DNA from: Rickettsiales bacterium
GTDB taxonomy: Bacteria; Pseudomonadota; Alphaproteobacteria; Rickettsiales; UBA8987
DNA length: 64,000 bases
Direction of reading: 5' to 3'
Assembly (NCBI GenBank): GCA_020630095.1
Contig: JAHDCD010000009.1
Span: forward strand, 1-64,000
A program made the position numbers and the translations under genes. The notes beneath the pieces were generated by a model. That model did not search any database and was not told where the DNA came from. It worked only from the letters and a program-made list of their open reading frames with translations. Shown here in pieces: positions 33,521 through 44,714 of the stretch; position 1 is the first letter of the stretch, and every line of letters begins with the position of its first letter.

Positions 33521-35049
33521 GTAGGAAAATGGATTGTTACTGTTGCTCCCTCTATCTTTTTATCCTTATTATATCTATTTGCAATATGAAGCTGTGCGTT
33601 ATGTTCTTCAACCATTCTTTTTGTGATGGCTAGCCCTAGGCCTGTGCCCTTTTCTTTAGTGGTGATATATGGCTCAAAGGCTTTCTTTAAATATTCATCG
33701 GTAAAGCCAGAGCCGGTATCCTGAATGGTAATTGTAACAAGGTCGCCCTTAGTTATTTCAGTGCGGATTTCACCTTTCTTTTTACCCATAGCTTCGGCAG
33801 AGTTTTTATAAATATTATTAAATATTTGGGTAAGCTGGTTAGCATCCGCCTTAATGTTAGTAACAGATTTGGGAATTTTAGATATGTAAGTTACTTTATC
33901 GTGAGCGACCTCTTGGGCGGTTAGAATTTCCTTGATTAAAGATGTAAGCTCAACGCGGGCAAGGTTAGCCTTGGGCATGCGTGCGAAGTTAGAAAACTCA
34001 TCAACTATATTGTTAATATTATCAATTTGGCGGTTAACAGTATTGATATATTTTTCTTTATTTTCTTTAGTTAGCTTTGGCGAGTTTAAGCGTGATACGG
34101 CAAGTTTAATTGGCGTTAGAGGGTTGCGAATCTCATGGGCAATTTTGCGGGCAACATCTTCCCATGCGGCACGGCGAAGTTTTTTCTTTTGCTCTTCTAA
34201 TTGCGTTACCATTTGGTTGAACGAGTCACCTAAATTGGCAAGCTCATAATCTTCAGATTTATGATGATCAATTCGGGCGCTAAGATCGCCTTCTTTTACT
34301 TTATTGGTTGCGGTAATTAGATTGTTAATTGGGTTGGTTAACTTTTTAGAAAAGTAGAACCCGTAAATTAGTATTATAATTAAAACTAATGCCGTTGCGC
34401 TTAAGAATATTGCAATAAAAGACCAGCGGAAGGTTTTAATATCTTTCTTTAGATTATTATAATTACTGTTCGATTTCTTTGCGTTATCCAAATATTGTAA
34501 TACTTCGGCATCAACATTTCGGCCAACAATTAAGTAGATATTTTTATAGTTCGTTAGTTTTACAATGGCGCGTAGTCGTGTTTTAATATCTTCTAAAACT
34601 ACTACTTCGCCTTCAGATGCATCGCGCATAATTTCATGATCCAAGCTTATTGAGCGCTCTTTAATCATTAGAGTTATGCCTTTCTCCTTTGTATCTGATT
34701 CAAAGTCGTAAGTTACAATATTTGCTTCGGTAAGTTGCTTAATGCCTGAAAGGATACGTAGAGTATAAAAGAATTTATCCTTATTTTGGCTAAGTTCGCT
34801 GGCATTGGCGTTAAGCTGATTTGCAAGGGCAAGGATGTCCGCCTTGATGTTATTTTTATGCTCCTTTAAGTAACCTTCGGCAACTTTTACAGATTCGGTT
34901 ATTGTGGTATCTAGCTCTTCGGATAGAAGTTCATCAACCGCGTATTTAAAGAAAAAGATTGAGAGTGCAGCAATAATTAAAGCAGGGATTATGCTAACTA
35001 AAGAAAATGTGATAGTTATTTTCTTCCCTATTTTTGACTTATTCTGCAT
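33517..35049 (-). CDS. NtrY-like sensor histidine kinase
   Basis: The 510-residue inner-membrane kinase has two membrane spans (about 12-34 and 208-231) around a periplasmic domain. A HAMP domain (FSKKLTNPINNLI) follows, then the phospho-acceptor box KIAHEIRNPLTPIKL, N box (NIYKNSAEAMG), DTGSGF and GTGLGLAI. The H-box with RRAAWEDVARK is characteristic of NtrY. There is no PAS domain, and no response regulator gene is adjacent; in many relatives an NtrX partner would be expected. It overlaps both neighbours, so an operon with olsB-olsA and the binding protein is likely. Confidence 0.88.
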   Translation of the reverse strand: MQNKSKIGKKITITFSLVSIIPALIIAALSIFFFKYAVDELLSEELDTTITESVKVAEGYLKEHKNNIKADILALANQLNANASELSQNKDKFFYTLRILSGIKQLTEANIVTYDFESDTKEKGITLMIKERSISLDHEIMRDASEGEVVVLEDIKTRLRAIVKLTNYKNIYLIVGRNVDAEVLQYLDNAKKSNSNYNNLKKDIKTFRWSFIAIFLSATALVLIIILIYGFYFSKKLTNPINNLITATNKVKEGDLSARIDHHKSEDYELANLGDSFNQMVTQLEEQKKKLRRAAWEDVARKIAHEIRNPLTPIKLAVSRLNSPKLTKENKEKYINTVNRQIDNINNIVDEFSNFARMPKANLARVELTSLIKEILTAQEVAHDKVTYISKIPKSVTNIKADANQLTQIFNNIYKNSAEAMGKKKGEIRTEITKGDLVTITIQDTGSGFTDEYLKKAFEPYITTKEKGTGLGLAITKRMVEEHNAQLHIANRYNKDKKIEGATVTIHFPT

Positions 35050-35818
35050 TAAATTTAGCTACTTGATCAGATACTATTTTTTCAACGTGAGCAGTTAATT
35101 GCTTGCGATTCTCAAAGTCTGTTGAAAGTACAGGCTCAAAGAATTTTAGAGTAATCTCAAAGTTGTTCTGCATAAGCAAGCGCCACATGTGCGGTACCAT
35201 GCCGTCCTTTTCAATAAAGGCATATAGACGTTTTTCTTCGTCCGAGGTAACTGGTTTGCCATTTAGTTTTGTCATGGCAATTGCGTAAGGTTGAATTTTT
35301 ACTGGTTCGGCATCTTCTTCATATAAAAATTGAAGTAATGAACTTTTAAATGGCTTTGTTGAAACGCCTAGAGTTGTTGTGCCTTCAGGGTATAAATTTA
35401 CATTATCGTTCTTGATACGCTGGGCAAATATTTTCATATTGTCAGCTATGGCTTTCTTGTTTTGGCGGTCAATCCAGATAGGTTTTGATAATCCGCATAA
35501 GAAGCCCCAGATAGGCATTTTCTTTGCATCAGATTTTGGTGCGTACACACTGTAGCACTTTGATGAGAACGCGAAGATATCAAAATATGAGATATGGTTT
35601 GATAGGAATAATGCGGGGCGTTTAGTTATTTTAGCGCCTTCAAAGCGAACTTTAGCGCCGAAGCAGAAAAGTAATGCCTTGTTAAATAGGTTTATTGAAT
35701 AGCCGTGTAAGCGTGGGAAATAGAAGAATAACAGTACTGGAATAAAGCCAACAAATGTTAGAAATACTAAGCCTAGGGTTCTTATATATGCGCGTAGCTT
35801 TTTTAAAAAATGAACCAT
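35039..35818 (-). CDS. olsA: 1-acyl-glycerol-3-phosphate-type acyltransferase (probable OlsA)
   Basis: The 259-residue protein has an N-terminal membrane helix and the PlsC acyltransferase motifs: NHISYFD (H75, D80; HX4D), IWIDRQNKK and LYPEGTTTLG. Next to olsB, with one base between them, it is best read as OlsA, which adds the second acyl chain to lyso-ornithine lipid. A general PlsC role in phospholipid synthesis is the alternative. Confidence 0.8.
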   Translation of the reverse strand: MVHFLKKLRAYIRTLGLVFLTFVGFIPVLLFFYFPRLHGYSINLFNKALLFCFGAKVRFEGAKITKRPALFLSNHISYFDIFAFSSKCYSVYAPKSDAKKMPIWGFLCGLSKPIWIDRQNKKAIADNMKIFAQRIKNDNVNLYPEGTTTLGVSTKPFKSSLLQFLYEEDAEPVKIQPYAIAMTKLNGKPVTSDEEKRLYAFIEKDGMVPHMWRLLMQNNFEITLKFFEPVLSTDFENRKQLTAHVEKIVSDQVAKFNAE

Positions 35819-35819
35819 T

Positions 35820-36620
35820 TTATGATTTTGTTACCTTGGTGAATTTCTCCACGTATTTAGGGTCTACTTTGTTTCTATCAACCATTATGCAGACATCTAT
35901 GCAGTTCATTTCATAGTCGAAGTAAATGCCTTGGCCAATTACCGCATTAAGCCTTAAATAGCCTTTAACCAGGGGTGGCAATTCTTTTAGTGCCTGCTTA
36001 AGTTTAACCTCTTCCTTTGGTAGTGGAATAAAGTTATTTTGCTTATCTGTTTGAACAGGAGTTGTTCTAATGCTTTCATCAGCTAAATGGTAATGATGCA
36101 AGTATGAAAGTGCGTTTAAGTGCGAGTCGATATCTAGCCCTGGGAAAGATGCGCAACCGAATAGAATGGTTTTATTATTAGCTTCTAAGTAAGTGCCGAT
36201 GCCCTTCCAAAGTAGTGCGATAATTGCACCAGTTCTGTATTCTTTTTTAACGCATGAGCGACCAAGTTCACATAGTTGGTCGGCTTGCTGCTTTAAGTTT
36301 GAGAGGTCGAATTCGTCTTCGGTGAAGTAGTTGTCACCATTGTTTAAGCCTTGCTCGGTAAGCATCCTGTAATTGCCAATAAGTTCCCAATTATCTACGT
36401 TTGAATCTTCGCCTTCGCGTTTGAAAATAAGTAAATGATCGCATAATTGGTCATACTTATCTTTATCAACACCTTCATCCGATGTTAAATTGGCAGATTT
36501 TTCTTCTAAGAAGATTTCATATCTTAATTGTTGCGCGCGCCTTACTAGGTCAGGGTCACGGGTGAATTTAATAACGAAATCACCAACAAAAATATCATCT
36601 ATTTTATTATTGATAAGCAT
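35820..36620 (-). CDS. olsB: N-acyltransferase OlsB (lyso-ornithine lipid synthase)
   Basis: The 266-residue protein belongs to the GNAT-like OlsB group, which transfers a 3-hydroxyacyl chain from ACP to ornithine. It has RRAQQLRYEIFLEEK at the N terminus, ELGRSCVKKEYRTGAIIALLWKGI in the acetyl-CoA-fold region, LFGCASFPG and a final VKGYLRLNAVIGQG. Ornithine lipids replace phospholipids in many alphaproteobacteria under phosphate stress. It precedes olsA in the same operon. Confidence 0.85.
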   Translation of the reverse strand: MLINNKIDDIFVGDFVIKFTRDPDLVRRAQQLRYEIFLEEKSANLTSDEGVDKDKYDQLCDHLLIFKREGEDSNVDNWELIGNYRMLTEQGLNNGDNYFTEDEFDLSNLKQQADQLCELGRSCVKKEYRTGAIIALLWKGIGTYLEANNKTILFGCASFPGLDIDSHLNALSYLHHYHLADESIRTTPVQTDKQNNFIPLPKEEVKLKQALKELPPLVKGYLRLNAVIGQGIYFDYEMNCIDVCIMVDRNKVDPKYVEKFTKVTKS

Positions 36621-36660
36621 AGCTTTGAGAACAATAAACTAGATGCGTATATCTGTAAAG

Positions 36661-37569
36661 CTAATGCTCAGGGTTTATATCAATCGCGCCGTTCTTAATT
36701 TCTATTATACATTTATTGAAAGTGAACTTGGGAGTGCCTTGTAGGATGTTGTTATGGGCACGGATTAGTTTTTCTTCACGCGGTAGAATATCTACTTTGC
36801 CTATTTGCATAGTTAGTTTTGTTAAGGCTCTTAAGGTGATTTCTTCATGAGTTTGAGCGTAGTTTCTACTATTAATTGGTAGAGGATTATTTTCGATGAA
36901 TTTGTTAACCTCGCTTTCAATGAAATCTTCTGCGCGAGTGGCATTTTTTGAAAGTTTAATAAGGCGATTTTCTAGCTCATCTTTAGAGTCTGAAATTTGA
37001 GCTAAAGCGTGGCGTAATTTGTTGCGTTTATATTTATCTGACTCGTTAGATTTGTCCTCAACCCATTTGTTATTATGGATTTGCATGAAATATATAAGCT
37101 CAGATTTTGAGATGTTTAAAAGTGGGCGGTGGATATTAACATTATTGATTTTTACATTTTCTTTAATACCAACTAGTCCACGGATACCACTACCGCGTGC
37201 AATGCGCTGTAGGATAGTTTCTACTTGGTCATCTTTATGGTGAGCAGTTAGTAGAGTATCGATTTTATGCTCAATGCAATAGTTTGCTAATAGTTTGTAG
37301 CGTTCATTTCTAGCCCAGTTTTGAATATTGTTTTTGGGCTGTTCATTAAGGGTAAAAATTTCGGTTTTAATACCTATTCTATCCATTTCAGATTTAATGA
37401 ACTCAACTTCATCTAAAGCTTCTTTACGTAAATTGTGATTAACAGTAAGTGCGGTAAAATTTATATTATTTTGATGCAGTAAATGCGCTAGCGCCATACT
37501 GTCCACACCGCCAGAGATTGCTAATGCTATGGTTTTATTTTTTAAGTGATTTAGATTAATATCGATCAT
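36661..37569 (-). CDS. tilS: tRNA(Ile)-lysidine synthase
   Basis: TilS modifies C34 of the tRNA-Ile CAU anticodon to lysidine. The 302-residue protein has the PP-loop SGGVDSMALAHLL (19-31), HNLRKEA, LLTAHHKDDQVET and RGSGIRGL. It is shorter than the E. coli protein and lacks the full C-terminal domains. It starts 4 nt before the purK stop, so purE-purK-tilS form one overlapping run. Confidence 0.92.
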   Translation of the reverse strand: MIDINLNHLKNKTIALAISGGVDSMALAHLLHQNNINFTALTVNHNLRKEALDEVEFIKSEMDRIGIKTEIFTLNEQPKNNIQNWARNERYKLLANYCIEHKIDTLLTAHHKDDQVETILQRIARGSGIRGLVGIKENVKINNVNIHRPLLNISKSELIYFMQIHNNKWVEDKSNESDKYKRNKLRHALAQISDSKDELENRLIKLSKNATRAEDFIESEVNKFIENNPLPINSRNYAQTHEEITLRALTKLTMQIGKVDILPREEKLIRAHNNILQGTPKFTFNKCIIEIKNGAIDINPEH

Positions 37570-38588
37570 TCGATAATATTAATATGGCCCATTTTTCTAC
37601 CTTCGCGGGCTTCGCCTTTTTGGTAGTTATGGGTAAGGGCGTTTGGATTGTTTCTATACTCATCTACTTGGTTAATTTCGCTACCAATTAGGTTAAGCAT
37701 TTTTACATTTGAACTCATTTCCGTAGAGCCCAAATCCATGTTGAAAATGGCACGAAGAACTTGTTCAAATTGAGATGTTTTGCAGGCATCCATTGTATAA
37801 TGGCCTGAATTATGAGGGCGGGGAGCGGTTTCATTTACTAGCAATTCGCCGTCCGGCATTACGAAGAATTCTACCGCAACTATGCCGATAATGTTTAATT
37901 CAGTAGCGATCTTTTCTGCAATGTTTTTAGCATTCTGTTTAACGCTATCAGATATATTTGCAGGGCAGGTTGATGTTCTTAAAATTCCGCCTTCATGATG
38001 GTTTTCAGCAGGTTCAAAACATTTAACTTCGCCGTTTGCATTGCGTGCCACAATTACTGAAATTTCTTTTTCAAAAGAAACTAATTCTTCCCAGATTAAT
38101 AATCTGTCAGGTAAGTTTAATGATTCAATTTTGGTAATTTCTTCAATGCGCCATTGGCCTTTGCCATCATAGCCTTCAGTTGCAGTTTTTATTATACCAA
38201 TTTCGCGCGTAGGCGATTGCAGGTCTAGCTTATGCCATGCCGCAGTTTTAATGCCAATTTTATTTAAGAAGCTTTTTTCTTCAATGCGATTCTGTGAAAT
38301 TTTGATTACATTTGATTCAGGTAGAACCTCTTTAAAATTTTCTAAATATTCAACTGTTGCTAGTGGGATATTTTCAAATTCGTAAGTGATTACATCTACC
38401 CTACTGGCGAACTCTTCTAGGGCTTTTTTATTATCATATTCAGCGATTACTTTATCGTCTGCACTTAAAAATGCGCATGAGTTTTCTGCAGGGGAATATA
38501 TGCAGGTTTTAATGCCTAGATGTTTTGCGGCATCGGCTATCATCATGCCTAATTGCCCACCACCTAATATGCCTAGTGTTTTGTTCAT
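37566..38588 (-). CDS. purK: N5-carboxyaminoimidazole ribonucleotide synthase
   Basis: PurK is the ATP-grasp enzyme that carboxylates AIR to N5-CAIR in de novo purine synthesis. The 340-residue product shows GILGGGQLGMMIADAA, YEFENIP, TATEGYDGKGQW, VSFEKEISVIVARN and APRPHNSGHYT. Its start overlaps the purE stop by one base. Confidence 0.95.
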   Translation of the reverse strand: MNKTLGILGGGQLGMMIADAAKHLGIKTCIYSPAENSCAFLSADDKVIAEYDNKKALEEFASRVDVITYEFENIPLATVEYLENFKEVLPESNVIKISQNRIEEKSFLNKIGIKTAAWHKLDLQSPTREIGIIKTATEGYDGKGQWRIEEITKIESLNLPDRLLIWEELVSFEKEISVIVARNANGEVKCFEPAENHHEGGILRTSTCPANISDSVKQNAKNIAEKIATELNIIGIVAVEFFVMPDGELLVNETAPRPHNSGHYTMDACKTSQFEQVLRAIFNMDLGSTEMSSNVKMLNLIGSEINQVDEYRNNPNALTHNYQKGEAREGRKMGHINIIE

Positions 38589-39064
38589 TAACTTGGATTA
38601 TCTGCAACCGCTTCAGTTTGGGAAGTCCTAAATTTTTCTAAATTAGCCTCAATTTGTGTATCTGTAATAGATAAGATTGATGCTGCTAAAATGCCTGCAT
38701 TTTTTGCACCAGCTTCACCAATTGCTACAGTTGCTACAGGAATACCTGCAGGCATTTGAGCGATTGAAAGTAGACTATCCATGCCTTTTAAAGCTTTTGA
38801 TTGAACGGGTACGCCAATTACAGGAAGTGAAGTTAAGGCTGCAACCATTCCGGGTAAATGTGCTGCGCCACCTGCGCCAGCAATAATTACTTGTATACCA
38901 TTCTTACGAGCGCTCTTTGCGAACTCATACATTCTATCAGGTGTGCGGTGAGCTGAAACTATTTTTGTTTCAAAATTCACGCCTAACTTTTTTAAGTTAT
39001 CTTCGGCATGTTTCATAGTTTCATAGTCTGATTGACTGCCCATTATGATAGCAACTTTAGTCAT
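38588..39064 (-). CDS. purE: 5-(carboxyamino)imidazole ribonucleotide mutase
   Basis: PurE (class I) converts N5-CAIR to CAIR, directly after PurK. The 158-residue protein has [23 protein letters not shown] and [16 protein letters not shown], which carry the active residues. Confidence 0.96.
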   Translation of the reverse strand: MTKVAIIMGSQSDYETMKHAEDNLKKLGVNFETKIVSAHRTPDRMYEFAKSARKNGIQVIIAGAGGAAHLPGMVAALTSLPVIGVPVQSKALKGMDSLLSIAQMPAGIPVATVAIGEAGAKNAGILAASILSITDTQIEANLEKFRTSQTEAVADNPS

Positions 39065-39114
39065 GGTATTAATTTGTTTTAAAAAGAGAAGTATAGAATA
39101 AGATTTTGTAAAAT

Positions 39115-39315
39115 CTAGGCAATTATATCAGGTAATATCATTGCACGAAGGGCAGATATTTTGTCCTTAAGGCGAAGTTTTTCGCGTTTTAATTTCATTT
39201 TTTCGAATTCTTGGAATGAAGGCATCGCATCAATAGCAGTATCTAGCGCTCTATGCTGGCGCTCCAATTCTGCGATTTTTATTCTTACCGCCTTTGTTTC
39301 AGGATCAAAGTTCAT
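39115..39315 (-). CDS. YdcH family (DUF465) small protein
   Basis: The 66-residue helical hairpin protein has the family pattern: a first helix with [14 protein letters not shown] and a second with [17 protein letters not shown]. Its function is unknown. Related genes are common as short singletons near central genes in alphaproteobacteria. Confidence 0.8.
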   Translation of the reverse strand: MNFDPETKAVRIKIAELERQHRALDTAIDAMPSFQEFEKMKLKREKLRLKDKISALRAMILPDIIA

Positions 39316-39399
39316 ACAACCTAGAATTATACCAGTTTTAATTGATTTTTCAAGTAGAATTCGAAGTTAGTGTGTAGATAAAATCGTTGTTAGGGTCAA

Positions 39400-40059
39400 C
39401 TATAAGTTCTGATATATTTCTATAGCTTCATCTACATTATCATATAATTGAAGCTCACCTTTGTTAAGAATGCCAACATAGTCGGACATTTTCTTGATAG
39501 TAGTTACGTTATGACTAACAATTATTATATTGGAATTCTGTTTCTTTTCTTTAAATAATTCTTCACCACGCTTTCTAAAGCGGGCATCACCAGCACTAAA
39601 ACCTTCGTCAATTAGGTAGGTGTCGAAGTCTATACTCATGGCAATGCCAAAGGCAAGACGCGCTCGCATACCTGCGGAGTAACTCATTACAGGCAGGTCT
39701 ATATATTCGTTTAGTTCGGCAAATTTATTTAAACGTTCGATAGATTCAGGAATGTTTTTATTATAAATTCGGCATACGAACTCTAAGTTTTCACGCCCTG
39801 AAAGGTTTGTAGATAAACCAAATGCACCACCTAATGGCCAAGATATTTCGGCTCCTTGAGTATCTATTTCGCCATGATCTTGCTGTTCTGAGCCACTAAT
39901 TAAACGTATTAATGTAGATTTACCTGCGCCATTCCGACCTAATATGCCTAGGCTTTTTCCAGGAGTTACTTCAAAGGTTACGCCTTTCAGAACTTCTTTC
40001 CAGCCGTGTTTCTTTGTTGGATAACCTTTATAGACATCTTTGAATATAATGTTCTTCAT
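39400..40059 (-). CDS. Polysaccharide export ABC ATPase (KpsT/Wzt type)
   Basis: This is the ATPase of an ABC-2 exporter for capsule or O-antigen: Walker [13 protein letters not shown], the unusual signature [15 protein letters not shown], and [20 protein letters not shown] 40059 is preferred over an upstream in-frame GTG at 40092, which would overlap the divergent sulP start. The expected permease (KpsM/Wzm) is not beside it. It starts 31 bp from sulP, in the opposite direction. Confidence 0.88.
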   Translation of the reverse strand: MKNIIFKDVYKGYPTKKHGWKEVLKGVTFEVTPGKSLGILGRNGAGKSTLIRLISGSEQQDHGEIDTQGAEISWPLGGAFGLSTNLSGRENLEFVCRIYNKNIPESIERLNKFAELNEYIDLPVMSYSAGMRARLAFGIAMSIDFDTYLIDEGFSAGDARFRKRGEELFKEKKQNSNIIIVSHNVTTIKKMSDYVGILNKGELQLYDNVDEAIEIYQNL

Positions 40060-40090
40060 ATTAGAGTTATTGGCTCTATACGTTACTATC

Positions 40091-41611
40091 ATGAAATTAT
40101 TCCATAATGCAAAGACAGAAATTTTATCCGGCTTAACGGTTGCATTGGCTTTAGTGCCAGAAGCGGTAGCCTTTGCATTTGTTGCAGGGGTTGAGCCGTT
40201 AGTTGGTTTATATGCAGCATTTTTAGTTGGCTTAATAACATCTGTTTTTGGTGGTCGCCCAGGTATGATATCTGGTGCAACGGGTGCGTTGGCGGTGGTT
40301 ATGGTGAGTTTAGTTGCTCAGCATGGTGTAGAATATTTGTTTGCTACAGTGGTTTTAATGGGAATATTGCAGTTTTTAGCGGGTGCGTTTAGGCTAGGTA
40401 AATTTATTAAATTAGTGCCTCATCCGGTAATGCTTGGATTTGTAAATGGCTTGGCGATAGTTATTTTCTTAGCGCAATTAGGGCAGTTTAAGGACCCTGC
40501 AACTGGTGCGTGGTTGCATGAAGATGCATTGCTTACAATGCTTAGTGTTATTGGGATAACGATGTTTGTTATTTATACTTTGCCTAAGTTTACATCTAAA
40601 TTTCCTGCGCCATTGGCGGGTATTTTAATTGCTTCATTGGTGGTTATATTTAGTGGGTTAGATACTAAAACTGTGGGTGATTTAGCATCTATTTCGGGTG
40701 GTTTGCCTAACTTTGGTATTCCGAATGTGCCGTTTAATTTAGAAACTTTATATATCATTTTCCCTTATGCGATAATTTTGGCGGCGATTGGTTTAATTGA
40801 GTCATTGTTAACGCTTACCTTAATTGATGAAATGACCGAAACACGCGGACGTAATAGTCGCGAATGTTTAGCGCAAGGCGGTGCTAATATTGTTACTGGT
40901 TTCTTTGGTGGTATGGGTGGTTGTGCGATGATTGGACAATCAATGATTAATATTAAATCTGGTGGGCGCGGGCGCTTGGCAGGTATTGCGGCATCGTTGT
41001 TTTTATTAACGTTTATATTGTTTGCATCTAAATGGATTGAAATGATACCAGTAGCGGCACTTGTAGGCGTTATGTTTGTGGTAGTTATTGGTACGTTTGA
41101 ATGGAGTTCGCTTCGTGTTATGAATAAAATTCCAGCATCTGATGCGTTTGTGATTGTATTGGTATCCTTAGTTACTGTATTTACTGACCTTGCGGTAGCG
41201 GTTGTTGTAGGTGTTATTGTATCGGCTTTAGTTTACGCTTGGAAATCGGCTTCGCATATTTATGCAGAGGTTGCCGAAGATGGTAAAAATAAGAAGGTTT
41301 ATAAACTTCATGGGCAATTATTCTTCGGCTCAATATCTGAATTTAAAGAATTGTTTGATCCTAAAAATGACCCTAAAGACGTAGTAATTGATTTTGGTCA
41401 GTCACGTGTTTGGGATCATTCAGCGTTAGAAGCAATTGATGCTTTGGCGGAGAAATATATTAAAAATGGCACGCAGTTACACTTGGTTCATTTAAGTAAG
41501 GATTGTCATAGTTTATTGAAGAAAGGGCGTAAGTTAATTGAGCCTGATGATAATTCTGATCCGCATTATAGAGTCGTTGTGGATTATGAAGAATATCCTC
41601 AAAATGGTTAA
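40091..41611 (+). CDS. SulP family anion transporter with STAS domain
   Basis: SulP proteins move sulfate, bicarbonate or other anions across the inner membrane. The 506-residue product begins [34 protein letters not shown], has about ten to twelve membrane segments, and a C-terminal STAS domain ([17 protein letters not shown]...[10 protein letters not shown]). ATG 40091 fits the family start better than an upstream in-frame ATG at 40040. Its 3' end overlaps the convergent usher-like gene by 4 nt. Confidence 0.91.
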   Translation: MKLFHNAKTEILSGLTVALALVPEAVAFAFVAGVEPLVGLYAAFLVGLITSVFGGRPGMISGATGALAVVMVSLVAQHGVEYLFATVVLMGILQFLAGAFRLGKFIKLVPHPVMLGFVNGLAIVIFLAQLGQFKDPATGAWLHEDALLTMLSVIGITMFVIYTLPKFTSKFPAPLAGILIASLVVIFSGLDTKTVGDLASISGGLPNFGIPNVPFNLETLYIIFPYAIILAAIGLIESLLTLTLIDEMTETRGRNSRECLAQGGANIVTGFFGGMGGCAMIGQSMINIKSGGRGRLAGIAASLFLLTFILFASKWIEMIPVAALVGVMFVVVIGTFEWSSLRVMNKIPASDAFVIVLVSLVTVFTDLAVAVVVGVIVSALVYAWKSASHIYAEVAEDGKNKKVYKLHGQLFFGSISEFKELFDPKNDPKDVVIDFGQSRVWDHSALEAIDALAEKYIKNGTQLHLVHLSKDCHSLLKKGRKLIEPDDNSDPHYRVVVDYEEYPQNG

Positions 41612-44259
41612 TCTTTAATCATATAAATATTGGTTTCGGTGTAGGAGTCTGAGCCTTTTGCGACAGATATAGGTACGTTTTCTTTCATGCGGCAGCCTAT
41701 CTTTTTTAAATCTTCTTGGTGAAGCGTTAAGAAGTAATCACCGGGTTTTACTTTATCCATTATATAAAAACCATCATACTCACCGGTTATAGTTTTAACT
41801 ACAGAGCCATCTTTTTTGATTAGTTGAATACGAATGCCACCAATGGCTTTTTCTTCCGTTTCGCATATTTCTTCATCGGTTTTTTTATCTATCTCGCAGG
41901 ATGTTTCAATTACTATAACTTCGCCATCAATTTCAGATGTTTCAACTACAGGAAATTCAAGCATAGTAATTACCCCTGGGCGAGTGCCGACATTGAAGCC
42001 TTTATATTCGGGGGTCATCATTGGGTCGGGCAAGGTGGTTTCATCTAGTATAATATTTGCTCTACCGCCACCGATTATTTGAGCAACGCCGGAAGCATTT
42101 GTTTTATGAACTCCGCCGCCTTTTATGAAGGCTATATCGGCGAATATTTCTTCCTTTTCTTCGCGTTCTTGGTTTATGTTTTCATCAAGGTATGCGCTTG
42201 CTAAAATTAGTCCGCTAGATGCAATAGCATCACGCGTTATAATGGGCTTATTATTTATTTTATCATGGTAAAGCGAGAAGCTTATATTTGCGCCGATACC
42301 GAAGTTAAGTTCATCATCAATATTGCCATTAATACCAAGATTAAAATACTTATGAGTATAGTTTATGCCGCCACTTAAATTTAAGCTTTTTGCATTAGGT
42401 GAAAGGTTAATATCCATACGAGTATTAAGTATGCTTGAGTAGTAATGTTGCCATGTTAAGCCAATGGAATCGATAGATAGTTCAGGCATTATCGAGTAGC
42501 CTATGCCAAGTCGTAGCGAATCATCAGTTAAGCGTTTACGAAGTGCTAATGAACCGCCTAGACTGGTACTAAATGGAGTTAAGTTAAGGTTGTTAGTATT
42601 GGTAAAGTTAGTACCAACTAAGTTAGTACCTATACGGCTCTTTATTAAGGCTTTCCAGTTATAATCATCATCAATCTCTAGCGCGTTTGAGATGTTATAA
42701 GATACTGTGTCCTTGTTGCTTATGAAGCTATCGAATCCGCCTGAAAGCGTTAGTTCGGTTTTACTTAATTTGTTTGAGTCATCTTGCCATAGGCTTTGGT
42801 TGAAACGTAAAGAGGTTGAACCAATATTTGTTATTAATGAAAATTTCTGGCGGGCGTTGTTGTTAATAACATCAAATAAAAAATCTATTCGGCTGATATA
42901 TTGTGCGTAAACATTTGTTAGGCCGAAGGCTTTGAATAGGTTCTCTTCTATATCATCTTTTTGATAGTAGGAAGTGCCATAGTACAAAGTTGTTGAGTCC
43001 GATAATCCATATTCAGCATCAAAGTTTAAGAAAGTTTCATTATGGTTAGGGTCGGGGAAGAATGTTAGGTTAGAGTTTGGTTGATTAATTGAGAATTGGT
43101 AATGAAATTCATCGAGTGGTAATAATGCGGAATCTATGTAATACTTTTCTGTATCGGTTTCTATTTCACCATGGGGGCCGAACTTCACTGTTCTAATTTC
43201 ATTTTCGCCGTACTCAATTGCTATGTCATTAAACTCGTAAAAGCCATCTTCACCAGCTTCTTGGAAAGCTAGTAATTGATTATTTTTATATACTTCAACT
43301 TCCCATTTGGGTTGGGTGTAGCCCTTAATATCAGTTGAATCAAATTTACTAGGTTTATTATGTGGCTGATTGGATAGGTATATTCCACGGCCTGCGCCAC
43401 CAACTCCGCGTGATAACCCACGAACGGAAGTTGAAATATCACCGGCTTGGAAGCGCGTTATTAGATAGTCTTCTTCTGATACGTTACGTTCGGCGAATAT
43501 TTTAAAACCTTTTAGTTGATTGTGTTCATTGCCGGTTAAATTAAAGCGGAAGTTAAGTGGATAAATATCTGTAGTTATGGTTGAGGTATAATCCGCTTTA
43601 AGTGCGTTTTCTTTTGAGTTATAGGATGTTCCAAATGAGAGGTCTGTCATTGGATAATTATTCAAGAAGCCATAAGGTTCATCATAATTAGGGTAAGTTG
43701 GTTTTGGGTCTTTATTAAACCAGTTATCGCGTTTCTTTTTACGTTCGCGTTTTTCTTGGAATGGTAATTTCTCGCGAGGGGTTAGGGTAAGAATTGAGTT
43801 TTCAACTACAAGGTCAATTGGGAACCATTTGGCTAGTAAATCAATGCGGATATATAAATCGCCTTCATCATTAGCGATTGCTTGCTTGGGTATAGCTTCT
43901 GTTGTTTCAATGTAAGTAACGTGCGTGTTATTTAATTTAAACTTATTACCAAGGCGCAAGAAGAAGCCATCCGCTTCAAAACTTTCATAATCTTCATCAT
44001 TTTCGTTAGGGAAGGTGGTTTCAATTTTGAAGCCAACCATTTTTATATATTGCTCGAAATTGATGTAGTAATTATCACCACCTTCTCCGTTATGATTATA
44101 CACGTCAACGAAGTCGCCATATACCATGCGACCAACCATCACCTCTAGGATTTCCATGTAATCTAAATTAGGAAAACTTTGGGTATCCTCTGCGTGGGAT
44201 ATTTTTGGTGAAGTAAGTAAAAATACTATAGCAGTAAGTAGGATTAGCCATCTACTCAC
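41608..44259 (-). CDS. Large outer-membrane usher-like barrel protein
   Basis: The 883-residue product has a signal peptide (cleavage near SHA-ED) and a long beta-rich body. The segment [21 protein letters not shown] resembles plug or N-terminal sequences of fimbrial ushers. The C-terminal 130 residues look like one or two carboxypeptidase-regulatory/CnaB-type beta domains ([13 protein letters not shown]...[18 protein letters not shown]). No chaperone or pilin gene is nearby, so classical fimbrial assembly is unproven. The start is GTG 44259, 7 nt after TATGCT, so the mRNA is probably leaderless. Confidence 0.72.
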   Translation of the reverse strand: MSRWLILLTAIVFLLTSPKISHAEDTQSFPNLDYMEILEVMVGRMVYGDFVDVYNHNGEGGDNYYINFEQYIKMVGFKIETTFPNENDEDYESFEADGFFLRLGNKFKLNNTHVTYIETTEAIPKQAIANDEGDLYIRIDLLAKWFPIDLVVENSILTLTPREKLPFQEKRERKKKRDNWFNKDPKPTYPNYDEPYGFLNNYPMTDLSFGTSYNSKENALKADYTSTITTDIYPLNFRFNLTGNEHNQLKGFKIFAERNVSEEDYLITRFQAGDISTSVRGLSRGVGGAGRGIYLSNQPHNKPSKFDSTDIKGYTQPKWEVEVYKNNQLLAFQEAGEDGFYEFNDIAIEYGENEIRTVKFGPHGEIETDTEKYYIDSALLPLDEFHYQFSINQPNSNLTFFPDPNHNETFLNFDAEYGLSDSTTLYYGTSYYQKDDIEENLFKAFGLTNVYAQYISRIDFLFDVINNNARQKFSLITNIGSTSLRFNQSLWQDDSNKLSKTELTLSGGFDSFISNKDTVSYNISNALEIDDDYNWKALIKSRIGTNLVGTNFTNTNNLNLTPFSTSLGGSLALRKRLTDDSLRLGIGYSIMPELSIDSIGLTWQHYYSSILNTRMDINLSPNAKSLNLSGGINYTHKYFNLGINGNIDDELNFGIGANISFSLYHDKINNKPIITRDAIASSGLILASAYLDENINQEREEKEEIFADIAFIKGGGVHKTNASGVAQIIGGGRANIILDETTLPDPMMTPEYKGFNVGTRPGVITMLEFPVVETSEIDGEVIVIETSCEIDKKTDEEICETEEKAIGGIRIQLIKKDGSVVKTITGEYDGFYIMDKVKPGDYFLTLHQEDLKKIGCRMKENVPISVAKGSDSYTETNIYMIKD

Positions 44260-44266
44260 TTAGGGT

Positions 44267-44298
44267 AGCATATTTCTAACTGGTTAAAATAAGGTAAA
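44267..44298 (-). promoter_or_regulatory. CtrA-like box (one mismatch) and -10 for the usher-like gene
   Basis: On the minus strand TTTACCTTATTTTAACC (TTTA-N7-TTAAC) is followed after 11 nt by TATGCT, then 7 nt to the GTG start. Only the first half-site departs from TTAA. Confidence 0.5.
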
Positions 44299-44310
44299 GA
44301 AAAGCCATTT

Positions 44311-44506
44311 TCTCAAATATAGAATTTTTTAAAACTCAAAAAATGAAGGAAAAATAATATTTTCAACGCCTTTGCCTCAATAAATCCTTATATTTCAATG
44401 GTTGTGTGTTTTAAGGCCTTGTAAAAAGGTATAAAAAACGTTCAAAAAATGCAGTTTTTTGGCTAAAAAATGGCAAAAAAGTGCATATTTTTATGAATTT
44501 TAAGAT
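44311..44506. repeat. Intergenic repeat family C, copy 2
   Basis: It starts TCTCAAATATAGAA, with AAAAATAATATTTTC, AATCCTTATATTTCAATGG and a tail of A-rich blocks, ending at a family A palindrome. With the next two elements it fills the 44260-44753 gap, where no gene was found. Confidence 0.65.
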
Positions 44507-44628
44507 GTCATTGCGAGGAAATTTAATAATAAAATGCATATTTATTATTAAATTGACGTGGCAATCCAGAGATTTTCTAGTGCGGATAGATTGCTGGATT
44601 GCTTCGTCGCTTTGCTCCTCGCAATGAC
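44507..44628. repeat. GTCATT palindromic repeat, family A
   Basis: It runs from GTCATTGCGAGGAA to CTCGCAATGACG, with GGCAATCCAG and CTGGATTGCTTCG pairing inside. Confidence 0.8.
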
Positions 44629-44714
44629 GATAATGGATTAACGATGTTTTATTATATTATCGCTTACTTTTATTCGCGGAAGGTGGTTAATCAAAAGAGG
44701 GGGGGAAGTATGGA

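Noticed and set aside
40040-40090. Upstream start for the SulP gene
   Set aside because: It would overlap the divergent KpsT-like gene, and the added residues do not fit the family N terminus.
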